64,000 nucleotides of DNA from Marinomonas sp. MED121 (GCF_000153025.1 NZ_CH672429.1:609079-673078), one strand, 5' to 3'. Positions 33,092 to 42,201 are shown, counted from the first letter of the stretch. Notes: generated from the letters alone by a model not told the origin. Program-made: numbers and translations.

Positions 33092-35149
33092 ATGGCTTAT
33101 GAATCCCTTTTTCAACCACTAAACATTAATAAATTGACCATTCGTAATCGAATTGTCAGTACCGCCCACGCTGAGGTTTATGCAACTGATGGCGGTATGA
33201 CAACCGACCGTTATGTTAAATACTATGAAGAAAAAGCCAAAGGTGGCTGTGGTCTGTGTATTTGTGGTGGTTCCAGTGTGGTTTCCATTGATAGTCCTCA
33301 AGGATGGTGGAGCTCGGTTAACCTATCTACCGATCGCATTATCCCCCATTTCCAAAATTTAGCGGATGCTGTGCATAAGCACGGCGGCCGTATCATGATT
33401 CAAATTACTCACATGGGCCGTCGCTCGCGTTGGGATGGTGGTAACTGGTCTAACCTGCTTTCACCTTCTGGTATTCGTGAGCCGGTTCACCGTGCTACCT
33501 GTAAAGTCATCGAAGAAGAAGAAATTCATCGCATCATCAAAGACTACGCCCAAGCAGCTCGTCGTGCCAAAGAAGGGGGTCTAGACGGTGTAGAACTCTC
33601 TGCGGTACACCAACACTTGATCGACCAGTTCTGGTCTCCTCGTGTTAACCAACGTGATGACAAATGGGGCGGCAGCTTCGAAAACCGTATGCGTTTTGGT
33701 ATGGAAGTACTTAAAGCCGTACGTGAAGAAGTTGGCCCTGACTTTGTTGTTGGCTTGCGTATCTGTGGTGACGAATTCCACCCAGATGGCCTAAATCAAG
33801 ACGACATGAAACAGATTGCCAAATACTACAATGACACAGGTCTTGTTGATTTCTTTGGCGTTGTTGGCTCGGGTTGTGATACCCACAACACCTTGGCTAA
33901 CGTTATTCCTAACATGAGTTATCCGCCTGAGCCATTCCTTCACTTGGCTGCGGGTATTAAAGAAATTGTTGATGTACCTGTTATCCACGCACAAAACATT
34001 AAAGATCCAAACCAAGCTGAGCGTATTCTAGATGCAGGTTATGTTGACTTTGTCGGTATGACACGTGCTCACATTGCTGACCCTCATTTGATTGCCAAAA
34101 TCAAGATGAACCAAGTTGACCAAATCCGTCAATGTGTCGGTGCTAACTATTGTATCGACCGTCAGTATCAAGGTTTGGACGTTCTTTGTATTCAAAACGC
34201 AGCAACCTCCCGTGAACACATGGATATGCCTCACCTGTTTGAGAAAACCACTGGCAAGATTCAAAATGCGGTGGTTGTTGGAGGTGGTCCTGCGGGTATG
34301 GAAGCAGCACGTGTGCTGGCTGAACGTGGTCACAAGGTAACCCTAATCGAAAGAGCACCAGAACTAGGTGGCCAAATCACCATCGCGTCCAAAGCACCTC
34401 AACGTGACCAAATTGCCGGTATCACCCGTTGGTTCGCACTTGAATTAGCGCGTCTTGGGGTAGATCTAAAACTGGATACAGCAGCCGATGCGGCCATGAT
34501 TCGTGATATGAATGCGGACCTTGTTATCTTGGCAACAGGGGGCACGCCTTTCCTTGAGCAAAACCCTCATTGGGGCGCCGCTGAAGGCTTAGTTGTTAGC
34601 TCTTGGGATATCCTAAATGGCACAGTTGCACCGGGCGAAAACGTCTTAGTTTACGATACGATTTGTGAATTCTCAGGTATGTCAGCCGCTGATTACCTAT
34701 CAAGCAATGGCGCGAAAGTTGAACTTGTCACTGACGATACTAAACCTGGTGTGGGTATCGGCGGTACAACCTTCCCGACTTACTATAGAAGCTTGTATCA
34801 AAAAGAAGTCATCATGACCTCGGATATGATTCTTGAAAAAGTCTACCGCGAAGGTGACAAGTTGGTGGCGCTGCTTGAAAACGAATACACAGGCCAGCAG
34901 GAAGAACGCTTGATTGACCAAGTTGTGGTTGAAAACGGTGTACGCCCTAACGAAGTGCTTTACTACGAGCTAAAAGCAGACTCTATCAATAAAGGCCAGA
35001 TGGATATCGAAGCACTTTATGAAGGCAAACTTCAGCCGGCAATTAAAGAGGCTAACGGCATGGTGTTATTCCGCATCGGTGACTGTGTGTCACAGCGAAA
35101 TACGCACGCGGCTATCTATGACGCATTACGTTTATGTAAAGAAATCTAA
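33092..35149 (+). CDS. dgcA: Dimethylglycine demethylase flavoprotein subunit DgcA
   Basis: A 685-residue fusion of an old-yellow-enzyme FMN barrel (about residues 1-370) and a pyridine-nucleotide-disulfide-type domain (about 390-680). The barrel shows THMGRRSRWDG, AARRAKEGGLDGVELSAVHQHLIDQF and VGMTRAHIADPHLI, and the second domain has the dinucleotide fold VVVGGGPAGMEAARVLAERGH. This is the trimethylamine-dehydrogenase/2,4-dienoyl-CoA-reductase architecture of DgcA, which demethylates dimethylglycine to sarcosine. In the Fe-S motif the second expected cysteine is Ala (CVGANYC...C), so cluster ligation is atypical. Context (dipeptidase-like, DUF5943, dgcB, ETF genes) fixes the pathway. The ATG at 33092 with GAGGA was preferred to the TTG 15 bases earlier. 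Confidence 0.9.
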   Translation: MAYESLFQPLNINKLTIRNRIVSTAHAEVYATDGGMTTDRYVKYYEEKAKGGCGLCICGGSSVVSIDSPQGWWSSVNLSTDRIIPHFQNLADAVHKHGGRIMIQITHMGRRSRWDGGNWSNLLSPSGIREPVHRATCKVIEEEEIHRIIKDYAQAARRAKEGGLDGVELSAVHQHLIDQFWSPRVNQRDDKWGGSFENRMRFGMEVLKAVREEVGPDFVVGLRICGDEFHPDGLNQDDMKQIAKYYNDTGLVDFFGVVGSGCDTHNTLANVIPNMSYPPEPFLHLAAGIKEIVDVPVIHAQNIKDPNQAERILDAGYVDFVGMTRAHIADPHLIAKIKMNQVDQIRQCVGANYCIDRQYQGLDVLCIQNAATSREHMDMPHLFEKTTGKIQNAVVVGGGPAGMEAARVLAERGHKVTLIERAPELGGQITIASKAPQRDQIAGITRWFALELARLGVDLKLDTAADAAMIRDMNADLVILATGGTPFLEQNPHWGAAEGLVVSSWDILNGTVAPGENVLVYDTICEFSGMSAADYLSSNGAKVELVTDDTKPGVGIGGTTFPTYYRSLYQKEVIMTSDMILEKVYREGDKLVALLENEYTGQQEERLIDQVVVENGVRPNEVLYYELKADSINKGQMDIEALYEGKLQPAIKEANGMVLFRIGDCVSQRNTHAAIYDALRLCKEI

Positions 35150-35158
35150 AGCCTACTA

Positions 35159-35180
35159 GGTGCTCACTTAGGTGAGCGCC
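35159..35180 (+). promoter_or_regulatory. Intercistronic hairpin after dgcA
   Basis: GGTGCTCAC / GTGAGCGCC stem of 9 pairs, one of them G-T, with a 4-base loop, ten bases after the dgcA stop. No T-run. It is a probable mRNA 3'-end stabiliser or processing site. Confidence 0.5.
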
Positions 35181-35199
35181 TTAACACAGCTTTAACTCC

Positions 35200-35232
35200 C
35201 TTCTCCTAGGCGACTACTCAGCCTAAGAGAAG
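35200..35232 (+). promoter_or_regulatory. Second intercistronic hairpin
   Basis: CTTCTCCTAGGC / GCCTAAGAGAAG stem with one mismatch in 12, a 9-base loop and a following TTTTAAC. It lies in the dgcA-dgcB interval. Confidence 0.5.
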
Positions 35233-35250
35233 TTTTAACACAGCTAAATT

Positions 35251-35277
35251 GAGCCTGCTTTTAAGGCTCTTTTCTTT
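35251..35277 (+). terminator. Terminator-like hairpin just upstream of dgcB
   Basis: GAGCCT / AGGCTC arms, 7-base loop and TTTTCTTT tail, ending 17 bases before the dgcB start. Its position suggests attenuation of dgcB or termination of dgcA messages. Confidence 0.55.
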
Positions 35278-35293
35278 AGATGGATGAGTTAGC

Positions 35294-37279
35294 ATGCTAA
35301 ATTCGCTATTACCTTCATTACTACCTTTCTTGGTTGTCTTAACCCTAAGTTTATGGGTGATTGGCGCCATTCGTCGCGTTAATATGTGGCGTCAGGGACA
35401 AGACAATCCGGTTGCTTTTTTCCCTGCGATCAAAGCCATTATTCCCCGTTACCTTAATGACCTTCACCATGTGGTGGAGCGTGATAAATACATAAGTAAT
35501 ACCCATGTTGCCACCGCTGGCGGCTTTGTTTTATCCATGGTGCTGATTATTCTTGTGTATGTCTTTGGTCTTGCACCAGAGATTTTAGGCAAGCTTTTAC
35601 TCGCTTCCCTTGCGATGATGTTTGTCGGTGCGTGTTTTGTTGCTAAACGTCGTATTAATCCTCCAAGCCGCTTATCTAAAGGGCCTTGGATGCGTTTACC
35701 TAAAAGCCTGATTAGCTTTTCTCTAAGCTTTTTCATTCTAACCTTACCTGCTTCCGGTGTGATTTCTGCGGATGCTTTTGGTTGGGTGCTTGTTGTGATC
35801 CTTTCAGCCTTTAGCTTTATGGGATTAACTGAAATGCTATTTGGTATGACTTGGGGCGGTCCGATGAAGCACGCCTTTGCCGGTGCGCTGCATTTAGGGT
35901 TTCACCCACGCCAAGACAGATTCAACGGTGGTCGTTCCACAGGCCTTAAAGCCTTAGACCTGAATCGCCCTATGGTCGATAAAGACGCCAAACTCGGTGT
36001 TGAAATGCCTGCTGACTTTAAATGGAACCAGTTATTAGGCTTTGATGCCTGCGTGCAATGCGGTCGCTGCGAATCTATGTGCCCTGCTTTTGCAGCAGGT
36101 CAGCCGCTAAATCCGAAAAAAGTCATTCAAGATATTGTGATCGGCATGAGCCATGCGCAGGATGCCACCACAGAAGCGAACTACTATGGTTCTCCTTATC
36201 CAGAAAACCAAGGAGTTGAAGTTAAAGATCATAAAGGGAATATGCACCAGCCTATCGTCAATGGTCTGATCGAACCTGAAACACTTTGGTCTTGTACTAC
36301 TTGTCGCGCTTGCGTTGAAGAATGCCCTATGTTCATCGAGCATGTGGACGCCATTGTTGATATGCGCCGCTTCTTAACCTTAGAAAAAGGTCAAACACCT
36401 GGACAAGGTTCACAGGTTATCGACAACTTGATTGCCACAGATAACCCGAATGGTTATAACCCAACCCATAGAATGAACTGGGCGGCTGACCAAAACCTAC
36501 CGCTAATGAAAGACGTTAAACGTACACAAGTTTTATTATGGATGGGTGATGCCGCCTTTGATATGCGTGGTCAACGTACATTAAGAGCCGTCGTGAAATT
36601 ATTACGCTCTGCTAATGTTGAGTTTGCTGTATTGGGCAATGAAGAGAAAGATTCAGGTGATTTAGCCCGCCGTTTAGGCGATGAAGCCACTTTCCAGCGT
36701 CTTGCTAATGCCAATATTGCCACATTACGTCAATATCACTTTGATATGATAGTCACAGCCGACCCGCACTCTTTCCATGTTATTGGCAATGAGTATGGTG
36801 AGTTAGGTGGTCAATATAAAGTCTTGCACCATACCACCTTTATGAACGAACTAAGCGAGTCTGGTCGTCTACACTTAAAGGATGATTTACGTGGCAAAGT
36901 GACCTACCACGACCCCTGTTACCTTGGCCGTTATAATGGCGAATTTGAAGCACCAAGATCATTGCTTAAATCCATGGGTGCAGATTTCGTTGAGATGGAG
37001 CGAAGCAATTTCCGTTCACGTTGCTGTGGCGGTGGTGGCGCAGCCCCTATTACCGATATTCCAGGTGAAAAACGTATCCCAGATATGCGTATCGATGATG
37101 CGAATGCTACAGGCGCTGAGATTGTCGCGGTTGCCTGTCCTCAATGCGCACTTATGCTAGAAGGTGTCGTAACACCTAGGCCAGAAGTGAAAGACATTGC
37201 TGAGTTATTAGTCGAACAGTTGGTTGTTATGCAAGAACCTGCTGAATCTAATAAACCAGCCCCAGCGGAGGTTCAATAA
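35294..37279 (+). CDS. dgcB: Dimethylglycine demethylase Fe-S/CCG membrane subunit DgcB
   Basis: A 661-residue protein. The N-terminal half is hydrophobic with four or five membrane segments (about residues 5-25, 72-92, 94-110, 140-160 and 165-185). A 4Fe-4S dicluster follows with CVQCGRCESMCP (about residue 252) and CTTCRACVEECP (about residue 336). The C-terminal part is a heterodisulfide-reductase-type CCG domain (HDPCYLGRYN ... RSRCCGGGG, CPQCALMLEG). This matches DgcB, which passes electrons from DgcA towards an electron-transfer flavoprotein and the quinone pool. It abuts the ETF alpha gene by sharing one base with its start (TAATG), so translation is coupled. Confidence 0.88.
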   Translation: MLNSLLPSLLPFLVVLTLSLWVIGAIRRVNMWRQGQDNPVAFFPAIKAIIPRYLNDLHHVVERDKYISNTHVATAGGFVLSMVLIILVYVFGLAPEILGKLLLASLAMMFVGACFVAKRRINPPSRLSKGPWMRLPKSLISFSLSFFILTLPASGVISADAFGWVLVVILSAFSFMGLTEMLFGMTWGGPMKHAFAGALHLGFHPRQDRFNGGRSTGLKALDLNRPMVDKDAKLGVEMPADFKWNQLLGFDACVQCGRCESMCPAFAAGQPLNPKKVIQDIVIGMSHAQDATTEANYYGSPYPENQGVEVKDHKGNMHQPIVNGLIEPETLWSCTTCRACVEECPMFIEHVDAIVDMRRFLTLEKGQTPGQGSQVIDNLIATDNPNGYNPTHRMNWAADQNLPLMKDVKRTQVLLWMGDAAFDMRGQRTLRAVVKLLRSANVEFAVLGNEEKDSGDLARRLGDEATFQRLANANIATLRQYHFDMIVTADPHSFHVIGNEYGELGGQYKVLHHTTFMNELSESGRLHLKDDLRGKVTYHDPCYLGRYNGEFEAPRSLLKSMGADFVEMERSNFRSRCCGGGGAAPITDIPGEKRIPDMRIDDANATGAEIVAVACPQCALMLEGVVTPRPEVKDIAELLVEQLVVMQEPAESNKPAPAEVQ

Positions 37280-38505
37280 TGGCGAATCAAGTAAAACGTG
37301 TTGATCCGCATATAGAGCGAATCAAGCGTAACCGTTTACATCCAAGGCATTTGGAGCTAACCGCGACGGCTATCTCCATGGGCCCTAACGGTGTCATCAG
37401 AAAGGACCCTCATAAGATCGGTTTTATGGGACCAAACGGTATCAAACGTATTGACCGTGCTAACTTGAATCAGGCCTCTGGCAGCTCTGTTAACCAGATG
37501 CAAATTGAAGAGCAAAAACCGAAACATATTATCGAATCACCCACACGTTATATCGTGGTATTACCAGACCTTGCCGCTGGGCGTTTATCATCACACGATA
37601 AAGATGTATTGGGTTATGCCCATAGTCTCGCGAATGAAAATACAGCGGTTATTGCCATTGCGTTTGGTGAGCACAAAGAAACAGGTTGGCAAGATGCTGG
37701 AGTAGATCGTTTATTAGAATTAAATGACGATATTTACCAAGGTTTCTCGCCAGAAGCCCGTATTCAAGCTCTGGTACAAATTGAGCAATCTCTTGATGTT
37801 GCCCATTTCTTATTCCCAGATTCCATTGATGGTGGTGCAGATCTAGGCCGTCGTTTTGCGGCTGAACTGGACTCTCGCCCTGTGACTCATGGCTGGAAGC
37901 CATTAGAAGACAGCATTATTTGTCGTGCTTCTGCTGGCACCCAAGATCTTACCAAAACATTAAGCAAAGTTATGTTGCTTGATGCCGAGGTCGCTGATCC
38001 GATTGACGAAACACAACATGCTGCCAGCACTCTGGATGAGCTTGAATTAGCTGTTTCTGCTAAAGCCTTAATTAATGACCTTGGCATGTTAGCGGTTAAC
38101 CCTGCTGATATTAGCCTTTCTGTTGCACCATTTATTCTCTCTGGTGGTAATGGTATTCGTGATTGGGATACCTTCCATCAAGCAGCAAGCGTCTTGGGGG
38201 CAACCGAAGGCGCAAGCCGTGTAGCAGTAGATGATGGCTTTATGCCAAGACATCGCCAAGTGGGGGCATCGGGTATTTGGGTGAGTGCTCGAGTCTATAT
38301 TGCCGTGGGGATTTCAGGTGCGGTACAGCATCTCCAAGGTATCTCTCAAGTCGATAAGGTCATTGCCATTAATACCAATACCAAGTGTGACATGATCAAA
38401 CGAGCTGATTTGAGCATCATTGCTGACAGTACCGATATTCTTAACGCCCTAGTTGAACTAGTGCAAGCCCAAGAAATTAGCGAGGGAGAATCACATGCCG
38501 CTTAG
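37279..38505 (+). CDS. etfA: Electron transfer flavoprotein alpha subunit (FixB family)
   Basis: A 408-residue ETF alpha protein, about 90 residues longer than the usual 310-320. The extra N-terminal part (about residues 1-80) is basic and contains a duplicated MGPNG-IxR motif (MGPNGVIRKD and MGPNGIKRID). The FAD-binding C-terminus is canonical: LSGGNGIRDWDTF, GASRVAVDDGF, RQVGASGIWVSARVYIAVGISGAVQHLQGI and NTNTKCDMIKRADL. It should carry electrons from DgcA/DgcB with the beta subunit. Gene order matches the dgc cluster of pseudomonads. It overlaps the beta subunit gene by 11 bases. Confidence 0.88.
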   Translation: MANQVKRVDPHIERIKRNRLHPRHLELTATAISMGPNGVIRKDPHKIGFMGPNGIKRIDRANLNQASGSSVNQMQIEEQKPKHIIESPTRYIVVLPDLAAGRLSSHDKDVLGYAHSLANENTAVIAIAFGEHKETGWQDAGVDRLLELNDDIYQGFSPEARIQALVQIEQSLDVAHFLFPDSIDGGADLGRRFAAELDSRPVTHGWKPLEDSIICRASAGTQDLTKTLSKVMLLDAEVADPIDETQHAASTLDELELAVSAKALINDLGMLAVNPADISLSVAPFILSGGNGIRDWDTFHQAASVLGATEGASRVAVDDGFMPRHRQVGASGIWVSARVYIAVGISGAVQHLQGISQVDKVIAINTNTKCDMIKRADLSIIADSTDILNALVELVQAQEISEGESHAA

Positions 38506-39271
38506 TCAACTAACGACACATACGCTTCTCTCTTTAGGTAAACACCCGCTGTCTGGTCGAACACGTCGTGCAGAACAAGATGCTAAAGCTTTTGAACTCG
38601 CCGCTAAACTAGGACAATGCTTAGGTTTACATGCGGGTAACTACCAAGATGCTGATGCGCTTAAATCTTTTGCTGGCATGTCTATTGCCCCTGTTTGCAT
38701 CCTTGAGATAGAACAGAGCGCTGATCCGGTGGCTGCCCTTAGTGCTTATTTCAAACAAACTAAGAGCGATATCATTCTGACAGGTAGCCAAGCTGAAAGA
38801 GGCGAAAGCTCAGGCATGCTGCCCTACTTACTCGCAAAGTCATTGGATCTACCTGTGATTAACCAAGTTTGTGAAGTGGAGCAAACAGAAGCAGGACTAA
38901 ACATTACTCAGGCTTTACCAAGAGGGGCAAGACGCGCAATAAGTGTTAAACCACCTTGCATACTCATCATAGATGAGAGCGCACCTGAAGCCAGACAAAC
39001 CGCCTATGGTGCAGCTATGCGTGCCGAAGTGGGTAAACTACAAGGTTATAACGAAACCGATACCGACGCGGCGAGCTTTAACTTTGAGGATGCCAGTAAA
39101 AAACCTAAGCGTATGAAGAAGATCAAAGCAAAAACCGCTGCCGATCGCTTTAAAGCCGCAACCGTGTCTCAAGCTAAAGGCGGCCAGGTAATAGAGCCTA
39201 AGACTAGCCAAGAAGGGGCTGAAGCGATTTTGAAACTGTTAAAAGAAGAAGGCTTAGTCAAAACAAATTAA
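38495..39271 (+). CDS. etfB: Electron transfer flavoprotein beta subunit
   Basis: A 258-residue ETF beta protein. The core fold is seen in SKSDIILTGSQAERGESSGMLPYLLAKSLDLPVINQV (adenine-nucleotide loop region, about residues 90-128) and LPRGARRAISVKPPCILII. The C-terminal tail is Lys-rich with a coiled helix (KKPKRMKKIKAKTAADRFKA). It forms a heterodimer with the upstream alpha subunit. The start has GAGGGAGAA upstream and lies inside the end of the alpha gene. The operon ends here; the next gene is 416 bases away and preceded by a strong hairpin. Confidence 0.85.
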   Translation: MPLSQLTTHTLLSLGKHPLSGRTRRAEQDAKAFELAAKLGQCLGLHAGNYQDADALKSFAGMSIAPVCILEIEQSADPVAALSAYFKQTKSDIILTGSQAERGESSGMLPYLLAKSLDLPVINQVCEVEQTEAGLNITQALPRGARRAISVKPPCILIIDESAPEARQTAYGAAMRAEVGKLQGYNETDTDAASFNFEDASKKPKRMKKIKAKTAADRFKAATVSQAKGGQVIEPKTSQEGAEAILKLLKEEGLVKTN

Positions 39272-39316
39272 AGTTTTAGCTCATTTTTCATAGATAAAAA
39301 AGCTAACGTTTAAACT

Positions 39317-39353
39317 GACCCCCAATAGTTGGACTATCCAATTATTGGGGGTC
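39317..39353 (+). terminator. Strong terminator with IS3/IS150-like end sequence
   Basis: GACCCCCAATAGTTGGA / TCCAATTATTGGGGGTC: 17 pairs with one G-T, a 3-base loop and a TTTTTA tail. The outer sequence TGACCCCCAATAGTTGGAC resembles IS150-group inverted repeats, so the terminator may derive from an insertion-sequence remnant. Confidence 0.65.
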
Positions 39354-39616
39354 TTTTTATGTCAAAAAATAACCAATAGAGTAAGGCTTAAGTTGCGAAC
39401 ATCGCTCTAAGTCTCAGGCATTATATTCACATATTGAAACGCGAGAAGTTCTATTAGCAAACTCCTTAACTAAAAAATCCAATTTGGTTAGGTGAGCTCA
39501 TATTGGTAATTTTAAGCCATTCAAAACGTTTTGATCACAAGCTTTCATGTAGCAAACCTCCCTCTAGCCTCCCTCATAATTACATACTAATACAGAAATA
39601 ATTATTACAGATTATC

Positions 39617-39646
39617 TTGCTATGTTATATCATAACATTTTATAAA
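39617..39646 (+). promoter_or_regulatory. Promoter with Zur-like palindrome upstream of the ABC importer
   Basis: ATGTTATATCATAACAT (39622-39638) is a 17-base palindrome very close to the gammaproteobacterial Zur box (ATGTTATAwTATAACAT). It sits between a TTGCTA (39617) and TATAAA (39641) pair with about 18-base spacing, the classic place for a repressor. Zur assignment is inferred from the motif alone. Confidence 0.6.
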
Positions 39647-39687
39647 TAATTACATTTCCCTTCGTTGATCCAAGAGCAAACACCTCT

Positions 39688-41202
39688 ATGAAATATTTAA
39701 AGAAATCCTTGATCATGGCCGCCTTGGCAGGCGCTGCTTTGTCCCTACAGGCACAAACCATTACCATCACTTCCCCATGGGAGCTTAAATCCAAGGATCC
39801 AACCGTTGGCGGTTATGCATTCACACGTATGGGAATAACGGAAACATTAGTTAGCATCAATAAAGCAGGAGGACTGAAGCCTCAACTTGCTACTGACTGG
39901 TCTGTCAGTGATGATAAAAAAGTGTGGACTTTTACTTTACGCAACAATGTCACTTTCAGTGATGGTGAAGCCCTTACTGCGGATGCGGTAATCCATTCCC
40001 TAGAAGTAGCTAAAGAGAAACCGGGCCCTTTGAAAGGCGTGCCAATTCTTTCTATGCAGAGCAAGAATAACTCTGTCGTCTTTACCTTAGAAAAACCTTA
40101 TACCTTGCTGCCCGCAGCATTAGGACACCATACTACGATGATTTTATCACCTAAAGCGTATGACAAGGATGGTGATGTCAATCAGGTGGTTGGTACAGGT
40201 CCATTTAATGTTAAAGAGTTCACTCCGCCACAGCGTTTGAGTATTGTTAAAAAAGACGATTATTGGGGAGAAAAAGCCAGTATTGATGAAATTGAATACA
40301 TTGCGGCATCTCGTAGCGTAACTCGTGCATTGATGGCTGAAAGCAAGCCTTCCATTATCGCATACAGCCTTGATGCAGCCAGCATTAGCCGTTTGAAGCA
40401 CAATCCGAAACTCGATGTGATGAGTATCATGTTGCCACGTGTTATCACCATAAAAGTAAACCATAAACACCCCTTCATGCAGGATATAAACGTTCGTCAA
40501 GCCATGAGCCAAGCCATCAACCGAAATGGTATTGCGGCTTCTTTGCTTCGTTCACCTGAAATCAAAACGACGCAACTGTTACCACCAAGCCTTTCTCAGT
40601 GGCACAACACAGATTTAGAACCCTTCCAATACAACGCTGATAACGCCAAAGCCTTGTTAGAAAAAGCCGGTTTTACCTTTAATGGTGAAGGCTATGCTGA
40701 AAAAGACGGCAAAGTTTTCGAAATCACAATGAGAACCTATTCTGATCGACCTGAACTGCCATTAATCGCTAATGCGATCCAAGATCAATTCAAAAAGATT
40801 GGTATTAAAATGGACATTTCTATCGGCAGCTATACAGAAGTACCAGGTGGCCACCAAGACGGTACGTTAGAAGTCGCGTTAATGTCACGTAACTACGCTA
40901 CCGTACAATCACCACTTAACAACATCGCCAGCGATTTTGGCCGTGGTGGCGCTGATTGGGGTGCAATGAACTGGGAAAATGAAGCGGTTGCCAAAGCATT
41001 GGACGCGCTTAAATTAGATAATACCGATGATGCAGCCGATGCTAACCGCGCCTTGGTAACCCGCGCTATTCAAGAAGAACTGCCTGTCATTCCTGTCATT
41101 TGGTATAAGCAATCTGTTGTTGTTTCGAAAAACTTAAAAGGTGTTTCTCTTGATCCTTTTGATACAACCTATCGCTTAAATGAAATTGAGTTAGTGAAAT
41201 AA
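39688..41202 (+). CDS. ABC transporter periplasmic binding protein (SBP_bac_5, Opp/Nik type)
   Basis: A 504-residue exported protein with a signal peptide (cleavage near LQAQT). The family-5 binding-protein motifs are LAxDWSVSDDKKVWTFTLRNNVTFSDGEALTADAV (about residues 65-100), VGTGPFNVKEF and VRQAMSQAINR. The ligand class of this family includes peptides, nickel-chelates and opine-type metallophores. It heads an operon of two permeases and a fused ATPase, and its promoter carries a Zur-like box. Zinc or a zincophore complex is therefore a reasonable ligand guess; peptide uptake is the alternative. No metal-ligand His cluster is obvious by eye. Confidence 0.87.
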   Translation: MKYLKKSLIMAALAGAALSLQAQTITITSPWELKSKDPTVGGYAFTRMGITETLVSINKAGGLKPQLATDWSVSDDKKVWTFTLRNNVTFSDGEALTADAVIHSLEVAKEKPGPLKGVPILSMQSKNNSVVFTLEKPYTLLPAALGHHTTMILSPKAYDKDGDVNQVVGTGPFNVKEFTPPQRLSIVKKDDYWGEKASIDEIEYIAASRSVTRALMAESKPSIIAYSLDAASISRLKHNPKLDVMSIMLPRVITIKVNHKHPFMQDINVRQAMSQAINRNGIAASLLRSPEIKTTQLLPPSLSQWHNTDLEPFQYNADNAKALLEKAGFTFNGEGYAEKDGKVFEITMRTYSDRPELPLIANAIQDQFKKIGIKMDISIGSYTEVPGGHQDGTLEVALMSRNYATVQSPLNNIASDFGRGGADWGAMNWENEAVAKALDALKLDNTDDAADANRALVTRAIQEELPVIPVIWYKQSVVVSKNLKGVSLDPFDTTYRLNEIELVK

Positions 41203-41238
41203 CGCCCATTTAGACTAAAGGAAAAGACTGAATACAGT

Positions 41239-42201
41239 ATGAAAAGACAAACTGTTAACACTCTACTCAACATTCTGGCTTGGCGTTCCATCCAAGCTGT
41301 TTTTGTCGCACTTTTCGTCGGCATTGTGTGCTTTTTTGCAGCACAAGGCCTAGGTGGAAACATGGCTTATCGCATTGCAGGTGGGCGCTATGGCATCGAT
41401 TTGATGGATTCGAGCACGGCAGAAAGCGTTGCACGTGAATTAGGGCTAGACCGCAGTTTATGGGTTCGATTGGTTGAATGGTTAGGCGACAGTCTAACCT
41501 TCAACTTCGGTAACTCATTAGTTAGTGGCTCCCCTGTCATTGAAGAAGTTGGGCACACTTTGGGCCATTCATTAACACTTGCCGGTGCGAGTATTGTGTT
41601 ATCGGTTTTTATTGCCGTACCTTTGGGCGTCTTGGCAGCAAAACACCCGAACTCTTGGTTCGACAAGACCCTGTTATTTTGTAGCGTGTCATTAAAATCC
41701 GTACCGAATTTTGTGATTGGTATTTTATTAGTCATGTTGTTTGCAGTGCAGATGAGACTGCTGCCTGCTGCCGGACATGGTGATTTTTCCTACTTAATTT
41801 TACCTACTTTGACACTGGCGTTAGGGCTTGCTGCCGTCTCTGTGCAAGTAGTGAGGGATAGCACACTAGGTGTCCGTAACTCGACATACTTTTTGTTTTC
41901 GCGCATTAAAGGCTTATCGGATGCGCAAACATTCCAACGTCATGGGTGGCGTAATTTGCTCGTCCCGGTCGTGGCTTTTTTAGGCATTCAGTTTATTACG
42001 ATTGTTGAAGGCGTTGTGGTGATTGAAACCTTATTTGCATGGCCTGGCATAGGTCACAGTTTAGTGCATGCCATCTTTGCCAGGGATATTCCAATCGTAC
42101 AAGGTGCTGCGGTAGCAATGGGACTCATTTTTGTCGCCATGAATGCATTAGTCGATATCGTTGTACTCCTGCTCGATCCACGTGAAGGAGGTAAGTCATA
42201 A
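41239..42201 (+). CDS. ABC transporter permease (DppB/OppB type)
   Basis: A 320-residue inner-membrane permease with six hydrophobic segments. GLDRSLWVRLVEWLGDSLTFNFGNSL and the EAA-region segment (TYFLFSRIKGLSDAQTFQRHGWRN) followed by IEGVVVIETLFAWPGIGHSL are canonical for the DppB/OppB/NikB group. It is the second gene of the operon, 36 bases after the binding protein, and ends exactly where the next gene begins. It forms the translocation channel with the following permease. Confidence 0.88.
   Translation: MKRQTVNTLLNILAWRSIQAVFVALFVGIVCFFAAQGLGGNMAYRIAGGRYGIDLMDSSTAESVARELGLDRSLWVRLVEWLGDSLTFNFGNSLVSGSPVIEEVGHTLGHSLTLAGASIVLSVFIAVPLGVLAAKHPNSWFDKTLLFCSVSLKSVPNFVIGILLVMLFAVQMRLLPAAGHGDFSYLILPTLTLALGLAAVSVQVVRDSTLGVRNSTYFLFSRIKGLSDAQTFQRHGWRNLLVPVVAFLGIQFITIVEGVVVIETLFAWPGIGHSLVHAIFARDIPIVQGAAVAMGLIFVAMNALVDIVVLLLDPREGGKS

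Larger units (their letters stand above)
39272..39687. other. Gap with IS-end-like hairpin and the ABC-operon promoter
   Basis: About 415 bases. The hairpin at 39317-39353 ends the dgc/etf operon. A truncated frame MSKNNQ follows it at 39359, possibly the remnant of a transposase start. The promoter of the ABC operon with its palindrome is at 39617-39646. Confidence 0.5.

Noticed and set aside
33119-34921. Several minus-strand open frames inside dgcA
   Set aside because: They are shadows of a clear coding frame, lack ribosome-binding sites, and have His/Thr/Asn-rich composition typical of antisense frames.
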